A stretch of DNA of 42,984 nt, from contig CAYFSP010000011.1 of NCBI GenBank assembly GCA_964345925.1, positions 1-42,984 of the forward strand, in the 5' to 3' direction. The notes below the pieces were generated by a model, which saw only the letters and a list, made by a program, of their open reading frames with translations, was not told the origin of the DNA and ran no database searches. The position numbers were made by a program, and so were the translations under genes. The DNA is from Miniphocaeibacter sp964345925. Its GTDB lineage: Bacteria > Bacillota > Clostridia > Tissierellales > Peptoniphilaceae. This document shows positions 7,982 to 18,371 of the stretch, one piece after another. Every line of letters begins with the position of its first letter. The first letter of the stretch is position 1.

Positions 7982-9490
7982 ATGTATATGGAAAATAATA
8001 AAAAAAATTGTATTTACAATAGGGAAAGTGGCATAATTATGCATATTACATCACTACCCTCAAAATATGGAATAGGTACCTTTGGAAAGGAAGCTTTTGA
8101 ATTTGTGGATTTTTTAAAAAAATCGAATCAGAGATATTGGCAAGTCTTGCCGTTAGGGCCAACTACTTACGGAGATAGTCCCTATCAGTCATATTCATCA
8201 TATGCAGGTAATCCTTACTTTATAGATTTTGATATTTTACGAGAACTGGGGTTATTGGAAAAGTCGGATTATGAAAATATAGATTTTGGTCAAAATGATG
8301 AAGAAGTGGATTATGAAATAATATATAAGCGAAAAATACCAGTATTGAGAAAGGCTTTTATAAAGGCAAAGGAATATAATTGGAATTATGATGAATTTAT
8401 AGAAGAAAATAAAAAATGGATTAAGGACTATGCTTTGTTTATGGCATTAAAAGAAGAATTTAACGGAGATCCTTGGACAAAATGGGATGAGGATATTAAA
8501 TTGAGAAATATTGATTCAATAAACCATTATAGGAATAAGTTATCAGACGAAATAGAATTTCAATATTTCCTGCAGTTTAATTTTTTTAAACAATATGAAA
8601 GATTAAAAAAATATGCAAATGAAAATAATATAAAGATAATAGGGGATTTACCTATATATGTAGCACCAGATAGTTGTGATATTTGGGTAGACTATAAATA
8701 TTTTATAATTAATGAAAAACATGAACCTATAAAAGTTGGAGGATGTCCACCTGATGACTTTACGGCAGATGGACAATTTTGGGGAAATCCAATATATAAT
8801 TGGAATGAACTTGAAAAAGATGGATATCAGTGGTGGGTGGATAGATTGAAAATCAATATGAAGCTATTTGATAAGATTAGAATAGATCATTTTAGAGGTT
8901 TTGAATCGTACTGGGAAATACCGTCCCATCATGAAAATGCCATAAATGGTAAATGGGTAAAAGGTCCTGGAAAAATTTTTTTCGATAGGATTAAAAATGA
9001 GATTCCAAATATGGAAGTCATAGCTGAAGACTTGGGGTTTATTACTGAGGAAGTAAGGGAATTACGTAGATATACAGGCTATCCAGGAATGAAAATACTA
9101 CAATTTGGATTTTCAGTAGGAGAGGATTCTGAATATCTTCCTCATAATGTGGATAGAAATTCTGTAATGTACACTGGGACACATGATAATGATACTGTTA
9201 AATCATGGCTGGATAGTTTAAATGATAGAACATTTGAATACGTAAAAGATTATTTGAAACTGAACATGGAAGAAGGTTATGAATTGGGTGTGATACGAGG
9301 AGTTTGGAGCTCTGTATCGAGTTTAGCCATAGCGCAAATGCAGGATTTTCTTTGTTTAGGAGATGATTCTAGAATGAATATACCAGGTACATTAGGAAAC
9401 TGGAAATGGAGATTGAAAAAAGATAAACTAAGCGAAAAATTAGCGAAAAAAATTAAAAATATTACAGAATTATATGGACGAAATAAATAA
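7982..9490 (+). CDS. malQ: 4-alpha-glucanotransferase (amylomaltase, GH77)
   Basis: About 502 residues. It moves alpha-1,4-glucan segments between maltodextrins in cytoplasmic glycogen/maltose use. Seen: N-terminal GIIMHITSLPSKYGIGTFG, YGDSPYQSYSSYAGNPYFI, nucleophile Asp in KIRIDHFRGF, acid/base Glu in VIAEDLG, and stabilising Asp in GTHDNDT. Three in-frame ATGs occur (7964, 7982, 7988). A TATAAT-like box at about 7948-7953 would make 7964 almost leaderless, and GGAAGG precedes 7982 well; 7988 is also possible. There is no other maltose gene nearby. Confidence 0.93.
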   Translation: MYMENNKKNCIYNRESGIIMHITSLPSKYGIGTFGKEAFEFVDFLKKSNQRYWQVLPLGPTTYGDSPYQSYSSYAGNPYFIDFDILRELGLLEKSDYENIDFGQNDEEVDYEIIYKRKIPVLRKAFIKAKEYNWNYDEFIEENKKWIKDYALFMALKEEFNGDPWTKWDEDIKLRNIDSINHYRNKLSDEIEFQYFLQFNFFKQYERLKKYANENNIKIIGDLPIYVAPDSCDIWVDYKYFIINEKHEPIKVGGCPPDDFTADGQFWGNPIYNWNELEKDGYQWWVDRLKINMKLFDKIRIDHFRGFESYWEIPSHHENAINGKWVKGPGKIFFDRIKNEIPNMEVIAEDLGFITEEVRELRRYTGYPGMKILQFGFSVGEDSEYLPHNVDRNSVMYTGTHDNDTVKSWLDSLNDRTFEYVKDYLKLNMEEGYELGVIRGVWSSVSSLAIAQMQDFLCLGDDSRMNIPGTLGNWKWRLKKDKLSEKLAKKIKNITELYGRNK

Positions 9491-9521
9491 AAGATTATCT
9501 AATGTTGATAATCTTTTTTTT
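9490..9521 (+). terminator. Intrinsic terminator of malQ
   Basis: Stem AAAGATTATC / GATAATCTTT (9490-9499 with 9507-9516) and a T-run. It separates malQ from rpoB, so rpoB must have its own promoter in the next 100 bases. Confidence 0.85.
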
Positions 9522-9625
9522 ATATGTTAAAATATTAAGATGTAATATTAGAAACTGGGTAAATATGTAAAAAAACTATTTATGTATTTACTTATCTTTT
9601 TCATTTATAGAGAGGTGGATCGCTT

Positions 9626-12600
9626 ATGCATAAAGAACAATACGGAATCACGGAGAGAGTAAGTTATTCTCGTATTCAGAAAGTTCTAGATCTCCCAAAT
9701 TTAATAGCTGTACAAAAAAATAGTTACGATTGGTTTTTAAATGATGGACTTAGAGAGGTATTTAACGACATAAGTCCTATTTCTGACTATGCAGGTTCAT
9801 TGGTACTAGAATTTGTAGACTATTATTTAGAGGAGACTCCTAAGTATTCTGAGGAAGAAGCTAAAGACAGGGATGCTAACTATTCTTGTCCACTAAAAGT
9901 CAAAGTAAGACTTATAAACAAGGAGACAGAAGAAGTTAAGGAGCAAGAGGTTTTCATGGGAGATTTTCCTATGATGACAAACAGTGGTACTTTTATAATC
10001 AATGGAGCTGAAAGGGTAATAGTTAGCCAATTAGTTCGTTCTCCAGGAGTTTATTACGGAGAAGAAATTGATAAATCAGGAAATAAACTATATTCTGCAA
10101 CAATTATACCAAATAGGGGAGCTTGGTTAGAATATGACACCGATGCAAATGGTGTAATAAGTGTAAGAATTGATAGAACAAGAAAATTGCCGGTAACTAC
10201 ACTATTAAGAGCTTTAATATACCCAACTGATGAGGAAATAATTGAAGCATTAGGAGATACTAAGGAATTAAGAGCGACTCTTGAGAAAGAGGTTTCAAAT
10301 ACAAGAGAAGAAGCTTTACTAGAAATATATAGAAAATTAAAACCAGGGGATCCAGCGGCGTTAGAGTCTGCAGAGCCTCTTATTAACAATCTGTTTTTTG
10401 ATAGTAGAAGATATGATTTAGCAAAAGTTGGTAGATATAAATTCAATAAGAAACTTTCGTTAATTGATAGAATTTCTGGAACATATGCAGCATATGATGT
10501 TGTAAATGAAGAGACTGGAGAAATTCTAGTATCAGAAGGTGATTTTATTACTGAAGAAATAGCAACGGATATAGAAAATGCAGGAATTTATTTCTTAGAT
10601 GTAATAAAAGATGAAAATAAAGTTAGAGTAATTAGCAATAGATTTGTTGATTTAAAAGCATTTGAATTAGATTTTGACGTTTCTGACTTAAAGCTTTCAG
10701 AGAAGGTATATTACCCTAAGATGAAAGAAATACTAGAGAATAATGAAACAGAAGAAGAAATCAAAGCTGCAATGGAAGAAAATCGTCAAGCTTTAAGTCC
10801 AATTCATATAACACCACAAGATATTCTTGCAAGTATTTCATATGAATTCAATTTATTCTATGGTGTAGGTAGAGTGGACGATATTGACCATTTAGGAAAT
10901 AGAAGGGTTAGAGTTGTAGGAGAACTTTTACAAAATCAATTTAGAATTGGTCTTTCAAGAATGGAAAGAGTTGTAAAAGAAAGAATGTCTACACAAGATC
11001 CAGACCTTGCAACTCCACAGGCGCTTATAAATATTAGACCTGTAGTAGCTTCTATTAAGGAGTTCTTTGGTTCAAGTCAGTTATCACAATTTATGGATCA
11101 AACGAATCCACTTGCAGAATTAACTCATAAAAGAAGAATGTCAGCACTTGGACCAGGCGGTTTGAGTAGGGACAGAGCTGGAGCAGAGGTAAGAGACGTT
11201 CATGATACCCATTATGGTAGAATTTGTCCAATAGAAACTCCAGAGGGACCAAATATAGGTCTTATAACTTCTATGACAACATATGCAAGTATAAATGAAT
11301 ATGGTTTCTTAGAGACACCATACAGAAAAGTTGAAAATGGGAAAATAACTGATGAAATAGAGCTTTTAACAGCTGATGAAGAGGATACATTTATAATTGC
11401 TCAAGCAAATGAGCCTTTAGATGAAAATGGTAGATTTGTTCATGAAAGAGTTCTTGGACGTGGTTATAATGGTGAAAATGATATTTATCCAAGAGAAAAA
11501 GTAGACTACATGGACGTTAGTCCACAACAGATAGTTTCAGTAGGAACAGCAATGATTCCTTTCTTGGAAAATGATGATGCTACTCGTGCACTAATGGGTT
11601 CTAACATGCAGAGACAGGCAGTTCCTCTAATAAAGACGGATGCACCAATAATTGGTACAGGTATAGAACATAAGGCTGCAAAGGATTCAGGAGTAGTTGT
11701 ATTAAGTAAATGTGATGGAATCGTAAGTAAGGTTGCAAGCAATGAAATTCATATAACTAGAGATTCTGACAAAAGAGTTGAAAGATATAAAATTTTAAAA
11801 TTTAAGAGATCAAACCAAGGTACTGCATTTAATCAAAGACCAATAGTAAGCGTTGGAGATAAGGTTTCAGTAGGAGATATTATAGCTGATGGACCAAGTA
11901 CCGATAAAGGCGAGATTGCATTAGGAAAAAATATTTTAATGGCATTTATGACTTGGGAAGGTTACAACTTCGAGGATGCTATGCTATTAAACGAAAAACT
12001 TGTAATAGATGATGTTTTGACATCAGTTCATATAGAAGAGCATGAAAGTGAAGCTAGGGAAACGAAACTAGGACCTGAAGAAATAACTAAAGATATTCCA
12101 AATGTTGGAGAGGATATGAGAAAAGACCTTGATGACAGAGGAATAATTAGAATAGGTGCAGAAGTTACTAGTGGAGATATTTTAGTTGGTAAGGTTACTC
12201 CAAAAGGAGAAACGGAATTATCAGCAGAAGAAAGACTTTTAAGAGCAATATTTGGTGAAAAGGCTAGAGAGGTTAGAGACACTTCTCTAAGAGTTCCTCA
12301 TGGAGAAACTGGTATTGTTGTAGATGTAAAAGTATATACAAGAGCAAATGGTGACGAATTATCACCAGGAGTAAATCAAGTGGTTAGAGTTTATGTAGCT
12401 ACTAAGAGAAAAATCCAAGTTGGAGATAAAATGTGTGGTCGTCATGGAAACAAGGGGGTAGTATCAAGAATATTACCAATAGAAGACATGCCTTATTTAG
12501 ATGATGGAACTCCAATTCAAATAGTATTAAACCCATTAGGGGTACCTTCAAGGATGAACTTGGGACAGGTACTTGAAGTTCACTTAGGATTTGCAGCTAA

Positions 12601-13282
12601 GAAATTGGGATGGAAAGTTGCAACACCAGTATTTGATGGGGCAACAGATAAAGATATTGAAGAAGCTTTAGTTTCAGCTGGTTATCCAGTAAATGGTAAA
12701 GTTCGTGTTAGAGATGGTAGAACTGGTGAACCGTTCGATAATGATGTAACAGTAGGATATATGTATATGCTAAAACTACATCACCTTGTAGACGAAAAAA
12801 TACATGCTCGTTCAACAGGACCATATTCTTTAGTTACACAGCAGCCACTAGGTGGAAAAGCACAATTTGGTGGACAGAGATTCGGTGAGATGGAGGTTTG
12901 GGCATTAGAGGCATATGGAGCTTCTCATACTTTACAGGAGATATTAACGGTTAAATCCGATGATATAGTAGGTCGTGTTAAGACTTATGAAGCCATAGTT
13001 AAAGGTGAAAATATCCCAGAACCAGGAGTACCAGAATCCTTTAAGGTATTGATTAAAGAGTTACAGTCATTATCCTTAGACGTAAAATTATTAAATGATA
13101 GAAATGAACAAATCTTTTTTAAAGAAAATGATGACGAAGTAATGGATTTTCATTCCGTAGAAAACGAATATTCTAAAAAGGAAGAAATTGTCAATGATAT
13201 AGAATCAACAGAATATCAATCAGATACTGAATTAGGATTTTCAATAGTAGAAAAAGATGAAAGTAGTTTTGAAGAAGAATAA
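9626..13282 (+). CDS. rpoB: RNA polymerase beta subunit
   Basis: 1218 residues, typical for Firmicutes. It forms the catalytic cleft with beta-prime. The rifampicin region (about residues 480-515) reads FFGSSQLSQFMDQTNPLAEL then THKRRMSALGPGG, with the wild-type Asp, His and Ser at the common resistance positions, so no rifampicin-resistance change is visible. GKVTPKGETELSAEE and the late KMCGRHGNKGVVS motif are present. The acidic C-terminal tail of about 50 residues is variable in the family. RBS GAGAGGTGG, ATG 9626. Unusually, malQ rather than rplJ-rplL lies upstream. Confidence 0.98.
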   Translation: MHKEQYGITERVSYSRIQKVLDLPNLIAVQKNSYDWFLNDGLREVFNDISPISDYAGSLVLEFVDYYLEETPKYSEEEAKDRDANYSCPLKVKVRLINKETEEVKEQEVFMGDFPMMTNSGTFIINGAERVIVSQLVRSPGVYYGEEIDKSGNKLYSATIIPNRGAWLEYDTDANGVISVRIDRTRKLPVTTLLRALIYPTDEEIIEALGDTKELRATLEKEVSNTREEALLEIYRKLKPGDPAALESAEPLINNLFFDSRRYDLAKVGRYKFNKKLSLIDRISGTYAAYDVVNEETGEILVSEGDFITEEIATDIENAGIYFLDVIKDENKVRVISNRFVDLKAFELDFDVSDLKLSEKVYYPKMKEILENNETEEEIKAAMEENRQALSPIHITPQDILASISYEFNLFYGVGRVDDIDHLGNRRVRVVGELLQNQFRIGLSRMERVVKERMSTQDPDLATPQALINIRPVVASIKEFFGSSQLSQFMDQTNPLAELTHKRRMSALGPGGLSRDRAGAEVRDVHDTHYGRICPIETPEGPNIGLITSMTTYASINEYGFLETPYRKVENGKITDEIELLTADEEDTFIIAQANEPLDENGRFVHERVLGRGYNGENDIYPREKVDYMDVSPQQIVSVGTAMIPFLENDDATRALMGSNMQRQAVPLIKTDAPIIGTGIEHKAAKDSGVVVLSKCDGIVSKVASNEIHITRDSDKRVERYKILKFKRSNQGTAFNQRPIVSVGDKVSVGDIIADGPSTDKGEIALGKNILMAFMTWEGYNFEDAMLLNEKLVIDDVLTSVHIEEHESEARETKLGPEEITKDIPNVGEDMRKDLDDRGIIRIGAEVTSGDILVGKVTPKGETELSAEERLLRAIFGEKAREVRDTSLRVPHGETGIVVDVKVYTRANGDELSPGVNQVVRVYVATKRKIQVGDKMCGRHGNKGVVSRILPIEDMPYLDDGTPIQIVLNPLGVPSRMNLGQVLEVHLGFAAKKLGWKVATPVFDGATDKDIEEALVSAGYPVNGKVRVRDGRTGEPFDNDVTVGYMYMLKLHHLVDEKIHARSTGPYSLVTQQPLGGKAQFGGQRFGEMEVWALEAYGASHTLQEILTVKSDDIVGRVKTYEAIVKGENIPEPGVPESFKVLIKELQSLSLDVKLLNDRNEQIFFKENDDEVMDFHSVENEYSKKEEIVNDIESTEYQSDTELGFSIVEKDESSFEEE

Positions 13283-13322
13283 TAATTAAAAATTGTAGTG
13301 AATAAATGAAGGGAGAGACTCC

Positions 13323-16300
13323 TTGGAAGATATAAACACTTTTGATTCAATGAGAATAGGACTGGCTTCTCCAGAAAAAATTAGACAATGGTCTTATGGT
13401 GAAGTTAAAAAACCGGAAACAATTAACTACAGGACATTAAAGCCCGAAAAAGAAGGTCTATTTTGTGAGAAAATTTTTGGACCGACTAAAGATTGGGAAT
13501 GTAACTGTGGAAAATATAAAAGAATTAGATACAAGGGTATAATTTGTGAAAAATGTGGTGTTGAAGTAACTAAGTCAAAAGTTCGTAGAGAGAGAATGGG
13601 ACATATTGAATTAGCAGCTCCAGTATCACATATATGGTATTTTAAAGGAATTCCATCAAGAATGGGATTACTACTTGACATGAGTCCAAGGGCTTTAGAG
13701 AAAATATTATACTTTGCAAGTTATGTAGTAATAGATGCTGGAAACACCGATTTATATGAAAAACAACTATTAACAGAATATGAATATGGTGAGGCATGTG
13801 AGAAGTACACGGAAGGTGTAGACTTTAAGGCTGGTATGGGTGCTGAAGCAGTTAGAGATCTTTTACTTGCTGTAGACTTGGAAAAAGATTATGAAGTTCT
13901 AAAAGAGGAACTTGTATCTGCAACTGGCCAAAAGAAAATTAGAATAACAAGAAGACTTGAAGTTGTAGAAGCGTTTAGACAGTCAGGAAATAAACCCGAT
14001 TGGATGATAATGGATGCAGTACCAGTAATTCCACCGGATATAAGACCTATGGTTCAACTTGAAGGTGGTAGATTTGCTACTTCAGACTTAAACGATTTAT
14101 ATAGAAGAGTAATAAATAGAAATAATAGATTAAAAAGACTTTTAGACATTGGTGCTCCAGACATAATTGTAAGAAATGAAAAGAGAATGTTACAAGAAGC
14201 TGTAGATGCATTAATTGACAATGGTAGAAGAGGAAAGCCTGTAACAGGACCTGGAAATAGACCACTAAAGAGTCTATCAGACATGTTAAAAGGTAAGACT
14301 GGTAGATTTAGACAGAACTTGCTAGGTAAAAGGGTTGACTACTCAGGACGTTCAGTAATTGTTGTTGGTCCTAATTTAAAATTCTATCAATGTGGTTTAC
14401 CAAAGAAAATGGCACTGGAATTATTTAAACCATTTGTTATGAAAGAACTTGTTGGACAAGGAATCTCTCATAATATAAAAAATGCTAAGAAAATGGTGGA
14501 AAGGGAAAATGATAAAGTTTGGGATGTTTTAGAAAATGTAATAAAAGATCACCCAGTTTTATTAAACCGTGCACCTACACTTCATAGATTAGGTATTCAA
14601 GCCTTTGAACCAGTACTTGTTGAAGGTAAGGCTATAAAACTTCATCCACTTGTTTGTACAGCATATAACGCTGACTTCGATGGTGACCAAATGGCAGTGC
14701 ATCTACCATTATCAGTAGAGGCACAAGCGGAAGCAAGACTTCTAATGATGTCAACAAATAATATTTTAGCTCCTAAAGATGGTAGACCTATTACAACTCC
14801 TTCACAGGATATGGTGCTAGGTGCATATTATTTAACATCTGAAGGAAAATTAACAGAGAATACTAAAATATTTAAAGATTATGATGAAATGATAAGAGCT
14901 CATGATAATAAAATAGTTGATTTACATGATATTGTAAAAGTTAGAGTTAAAACTTCACCTGAAGATAAGGGAAGCTTAGTGGAGTCCACTGTAGGTAGAT
15001 TTATATTCAACTCTGGAATACCACAGGATTTAGGTTATATAAATAGAGAGAAGGATCCATATTCCTTAGAAGTGGATAAATTAGTAGATAAGAAGGTACT
15101 TGGAGATATTATTGATAGATGCTTTAGAAATCACGGTAATATTGGTACAGCAAGAATTCTTGACTATATTAAAACCACAGGATATAAATATTCTACAATA
15201 GCGGCAATAACTATTTCAATGGGTGATATAGAGGTTCCAGCAGAGAAAAATGAAATATTGGATAAAGCTGACCAAGAAGTATCAAAATATGAAAACTTAT
15301 TAAGAAAAGGTCTTGTATCCGACGAAGAAAGATATGAATTTGTAATAGATATTTGGAATAAAGCAACTGATAAGGTTACAGATGTATTATTAAAGGATTT
15401 AGACCCTAAAAACAACTTGGCAATCATGGCTAATTCAGGAGCAAGGGGATCAACTAATCAGATAAGACAGCTAGCTGGTATGCGTGGATTGATGTCCTCA
15501 GCATCGGGTAGAACTATAGAAATTCCTATAAAGGCAAACTTTAGAGAGGGACTTTCAGTTCAGGAGTTCTTTATATCAACTCACGGTTCCAGAAAAGGAC
15601 TTTCAGATACTGCCTTAAGAACTGCGGATTCAGGTTATTTAACAAGACGTTTAGTTGACGTTTCTCAAGATATTATAGTTAGGGAAGATGACTGTGGAAC
15701 AGATAGATATATTGTTGCAAAAGACTTTACAGAGGGTAAAGAAGTAATAGAGGATATGACTTCTAGACTTATAGGAAGAACTGCCTTTGAAGATATTTTA
15801 AATCTTGAAACAGGTGAGTTATTAGTTCAGAAAAATGAAATAATTTCTGAAGATATAGCAAATAAAATTCAAGAGTTAGGAATTAAGGAAGTAAAAATAC
15901 GTTCTGTACTAGGATGTAAATTAGACCATGGAGTATGTGCTAAATGTTATGGACGTAACCTTGCAACAGGAAAGCCAGTAAATATTGGTGAAGCAGTTGG
16001 TATAATCGCTGCTCAATCAATAGGTGAGCCTGGTACACAGTTAACGATGAGAACATTCCACTCTGGAGGTATAGCAGGTGTAGGAATCACACAGGGTTTA
16101 CCAAGGGTTGAAGAGTTATTTGAAGCTAGAAAGCCTAAAGGTTTAGCCTATATAACTGAAATAGCAGGAACTGTTCAAATAGTAGATAATAAGAAAAGAC
16201 ACGATATACTTGTGACTGGTGACGATGGGGAAGAAAGAATTTATGCTATTCCATATGGAGCTAGAATAAGGGTTAAAGAAGGCGAATATATAGAAAAAGG

Positions 16301-16868
16301 GGATTTATTAACTGAAGGGTCAGTAAATCCACATGATATATTAGCAGTAAAAGGAATACAAGGTGTACAAGACTATATAACAAAAGAAGTACAAAAAGTT
16401 TATAGGTTACAGGGTGTTGACATCGATGATAAACATATAGAGATAATTATAAAACAGATGCTATCCAAAGTAAAAATAGATGATTCTGGAGATTCAGAAT
16501 TCCTAGAAGGAAGTATGGTAGGCCTTAGAGAATTTGAAATTGAAAATGATGCACTTGTTGAGGCAGGTAAAGAAGAGGCAACAGGCTCAAGAACTTTACT
16601 GGGAATTACAAAAGCTTCTCTTGCAACTGATTCATTCCTATCAGCAGCTTCATTCCAGGAAACTACAAGAGTTTTAACAGATGCAGCTATTAAAGGTAAA
16701 GTAGATAATTTACTTGGATTAAAGGAAAATGTAATTATCGGAAAATTAATACCAGCAGGAACTGGAGTTAAAAGATATAGCAATATAGATATAGATTATG
16801 AGGGAAAGGCTGAAGATGAAATGGAACCAGTCTTAGAATTACAAGAAGAGGTAATTGAGAACAAGTAA
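13323..16868 (+). CDS. rpoC: RNA polymerase beta-prime subunit
   Basis: 1181 residues, starting at TTG 13323 behind GGGAGAG. First zinc site CNCGKYKRIRYKGIICEKCG, catalytic Mg-binding NADFDGDQMAVH, second zinc cysteines C-(DHGV)-CAKC near residue 870, trigger-loop region MRTFHSGGIAG. The length without a large insertion is normal for Gram-positives. Only 40 bases separate it from rpoB, so they form one operon. Neither rpsL-rpsG-fusA-tuf nor rplGB follows; instead a hairpin and a DUF436 gene follow. Confidence 0.98.
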   Translation: MEDINTFDSMRIGLASPEKIRQWSYGEVKKPETINYRTLKPEKEGLFCEKIFGPTKDWECNCGKYKRIRYKGIICEKCGVEVTKSKVRRERMGHIELAAPVSHIWYFKGIPSRMGLLLDMSPRALEKILYFASYVVIDAGNTDLYEKQLLTEYEYGEACEKYTEGVDFKAGMGAEAVRDLLLAVDLEKDYEVLKEELVSATGQKKIRITRRLEVVEAFRQSGNKPDWMIMDAVPVIPPDIRPMVQLEGGRFATSDLNDLYRRVINRNNRLKRLLDIGAPDIIVRNEKRMLQEAVDALIDNGRRGKPVTGPGNRPLKSLSDMLKGKTGRFRQNLLGKRVDYSGRSVIVVGPNLKFYQCGLPKKMALELFKPFVMKELVGQGISHNIKNAKKMVERENDKVWDVLENVIKDHPVLLNRAPTLHRLGIQAFEPVLVEGKAIKLHPLVCTAYNADFDGDQMAVHLPLSVEAQAEARLLMMSTNNILAPKDGRPITTPSQDMVLGAYYLTSEGKLTENTKIFKDYDEMIRAHDNKIVDLHDIVKVRVKTSPEDKGSLVESTVGRFIFNSGIPQDLGYINREKDPYSLEVDKLVDKKVLGDIIDRCFRNHGNIGTARILDYIKTTGYKYSTIAAITISMGDIEVPAEKNEILDKADQEVSKYENLLRKGLVSDEERYEFVIDIWNKATDKVTDVLLKDLDPKNNLAIMANSGARGSTNQIRQLAGMRGLMSSASGRTIEIPIKANFREGLSVQEFFISTHGSRKGLSDTALRTADSGYLTRRLVDVSQDIIVREDDCGTDRYIVAKDFTEGKEVIEDMTSRLIGRTAFEDILNLETGELLVQKNEIISEDIANKIQELGIKEVKIRSVLGCKLDHGVCAKCYGRNLATGKPVNIGEAVGIIAAQSIGEPGTQLTMRTFHSGGIAGVGITQGLPRVEELFEARKPKGLAYITEIAGTVQIVDNKKRHDILVTGDDGEERIYAIPYGARIRVKEGEYIEKGDLLTEGSVNPHDILAVKGIQGVQDYITKEVQKVYRLQGVDIDDKHIEIIIKQMLSKVKIDDSGDSEFLEGSMVGLREFEIENDALVEAGKEEATGSRTLLGITKASLATDSFLSAASFQETTRVLTDAAIKGKVDNLLGLKENVIIGKLIPAGTGVKRYSNIDIDYEGKAEDEMEPVLELQEEVIENK

Positions 16869-16878
16869 TCTTACTGTG

Positions 16879-16909
16879 AAAGCTGGGCATGTAATGCTCA
16901 GCTTTTGTT
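16879..16909 (+). terminator. Hairpin after rpoC, probable terminator
   Basis: 12-bp stem with one G-U pair (16879-16890 with 16894-16905, loop GTA), followed by TTTTGTTT. It lies only 20 bases before the next start codon, so it may be partial and let some transcription through. Confidence 0.65.
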
Positions 16910-16928
16910 TATTTCTGGAGGTAAAGAA

Positions 16929-17465
16929 ATGTTAGAGTTAAAAAAACAATTAGAGGAAAGCTTCAATTCATTAAAAGAACAATGTAAATTTGAAAAAGGT
17001 AAAATACTTGTAGTAGGTTGTAGTAGTAGTGAAATAATTGGTTCAAAAATAGGAACGAATTCAAGTTATGACATTGGAAACACCGTTGCTGAAACATTAC
17101 TTGAACTCTCTAAAGAAAATGGTTTATATTTAGCCGCTCAATGTTGCGAACACCTTAACAGAGCATTGGTTGTGGAAAGGGAAGTAGCAGAAAAATTTGG
17201 TTTTGAAATAGTAACTGTAGTACCAAAGCCTAAAGCTGGTGGCTCCTTTGGAACTTCAGTATATAAACATTTAAAAGATCCTGTTGTAGTTGAGTATATA
17301 AAGGCTGATTATGGATTGGATATTGGTCTTACAATGATTGGTATGCACATGAAGCATGTATGTATACCTCTTAGATTAAATCCAAATACAGTAGGGGAAA
17401 CTATAGTAACAGGTGCTAAAATTAGACCAAAATTAATAGGTGGAGCTAGAGCAGAATATCTATAA
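16929..17465 (+). CDS. DUF436 / TIGR01440 family protein (YwlG-like)
   Basis: 178 residues from ATG 16929, preceded by GGAGG; an upstream in-frame TTG lies in the hairpin and is rejected. The sequence matches the conserved YwlG family throughout: GCSSSEIIGSKIGTNSS, AAQCCEHLNRALVVE, PKAGGSFGT, GLTMIGMHMKHVCIPLR. The biochemical function of the family is unknown as far as I know. It is probably a cytoplasmic protein with a conserved Cys pair (QCCEHLNR). It sits between rpoC and the ECF transporter genes. Confidence 0.85.
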   Translation: MLELKKQLEESFNSLKEQCKFEKGKILVVGCSSSEIIGSKIGTNSSYDIGNTVAETLLELSKENGLYLAAQCCEHLNRALVVEREVAEKFGFEIVTVVPKPKAGGSFGTSVYKHLKDPVVVEYIKADYGLDIGLTMIGMHMKHVCIPLRLNPNTVGETIVTGAKIRPKLIGGARAEYL

Positions 17466-17534
17466 ATATCTTCTTAATAAAAATCCATATATTTGGTATG
17501 ATATAAGAATGTAGTCAAAATATAGGAGTAATAA

Positions 17535-18371
17535 ATGAGAGATAATATTATAGATGTAAAAAATGTTAAATATAAATATGATTCAGAAGTAGAAGAGGAT
17601 ATTGTATATGCTTTAAAGGGCATAGATATGGAAATAGAAAGAGGAAGTTTCGTTGCTGTACTTGGTCATAATGGCTGTGGGAAGTCAACGCTAGCAAAAT
17701 TAATAAATGCTCAAATGGTACCAACGGAAGGTACTATAACCGTAAATGGTCTTGATACAAAGGAAGAAGAGAATATTTGGGAGATTAGAAAAACATGTGG
17801 AATGGTATTTCAAAATCCTGATAACCAAATAGTTGCAACAATTGTAGAAGAAGATGTGGCATTTGGTCCAGAAAATTTAGGAGTACCAATGCCAGAACTT
17901 AGAAATAGAGTTGATGAAGCGCTTAAAACCGTAGATATGTATGAATATAAAATGCATTCACCAGCTCTACTTTCAGGTGGACAGAAGCAAAGAATAGCTA
18001 TAGCAGGAATTTTAGCCATGAGTCCAGATTGTATTCTTCTTGACGAGCCTACAGCAATGTTAGATCCAAATGGAAGAAAAGAGATTATAAATACAATATT
18101 GAAATTAAACGAAGCAGGTAAGACCATTATTTTAATAACTCATTATATGAGTGAAGCAATTCTTGCTGACAGAGTTTTCGTTATGAACGATGGAGTAGTT
18201 GAATTAGAAGGAACTGCAAAAGAGGTATTCTCCAATGTTAAGAAGATAAAAGAACTTGGATTGGACGTTCCTCAAGTTACAGAACTTGCCTATAGCTTAA
18301 AAGAGGATGGAATAGAAATAGAAGATGGAATACTCACAATAAATGATTTGGTGGAAGAAATATGCAAATAG
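17535..18371 (+). CDS. ecfA1: ECF transporter ATPase EcfA1
   Basis: 278 residues. ATPase of the energy-coupling module that powers uptake of vitamins and metals by exchangeable S components. Walker A GHNGCGKST (near residue 45), Q-loop FQNPDNQ, signature LSGGQKQR, Walker B CILLDEPTAMLD, H-loop ITHYM. RBS ATAGGAG, ATG 17535; a TGGTATGAT extended -10 is at 17494-17502. It overlaps ecfA2 by 10 bases. No S component is encoded in this window. Confidence 0.95.
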   Translation: MRDNIIDVKNVKYKYDSEVEEDIVYALKGIDMEIERGSFVAVLGHNGCGKSTLAKLINAQMVPTEGTITVNGLDTKEEENIWEIRKTCGMVFQNPDNQIVATIVEEDVAFGPENLGVPMPELRNRVDEALKTVDMYEYKMHSPALLSGGQKQRIAIAGILAMSPDCILLDEPTAMLDPNGRKEIINTILKLNEAGKTIILITHYMSEAILADRVFVMNDGVVELEGTAKEVFSNVKKIKELGLDVPQVTELAYSLKEDGIEIEDGILTINDLVEEICK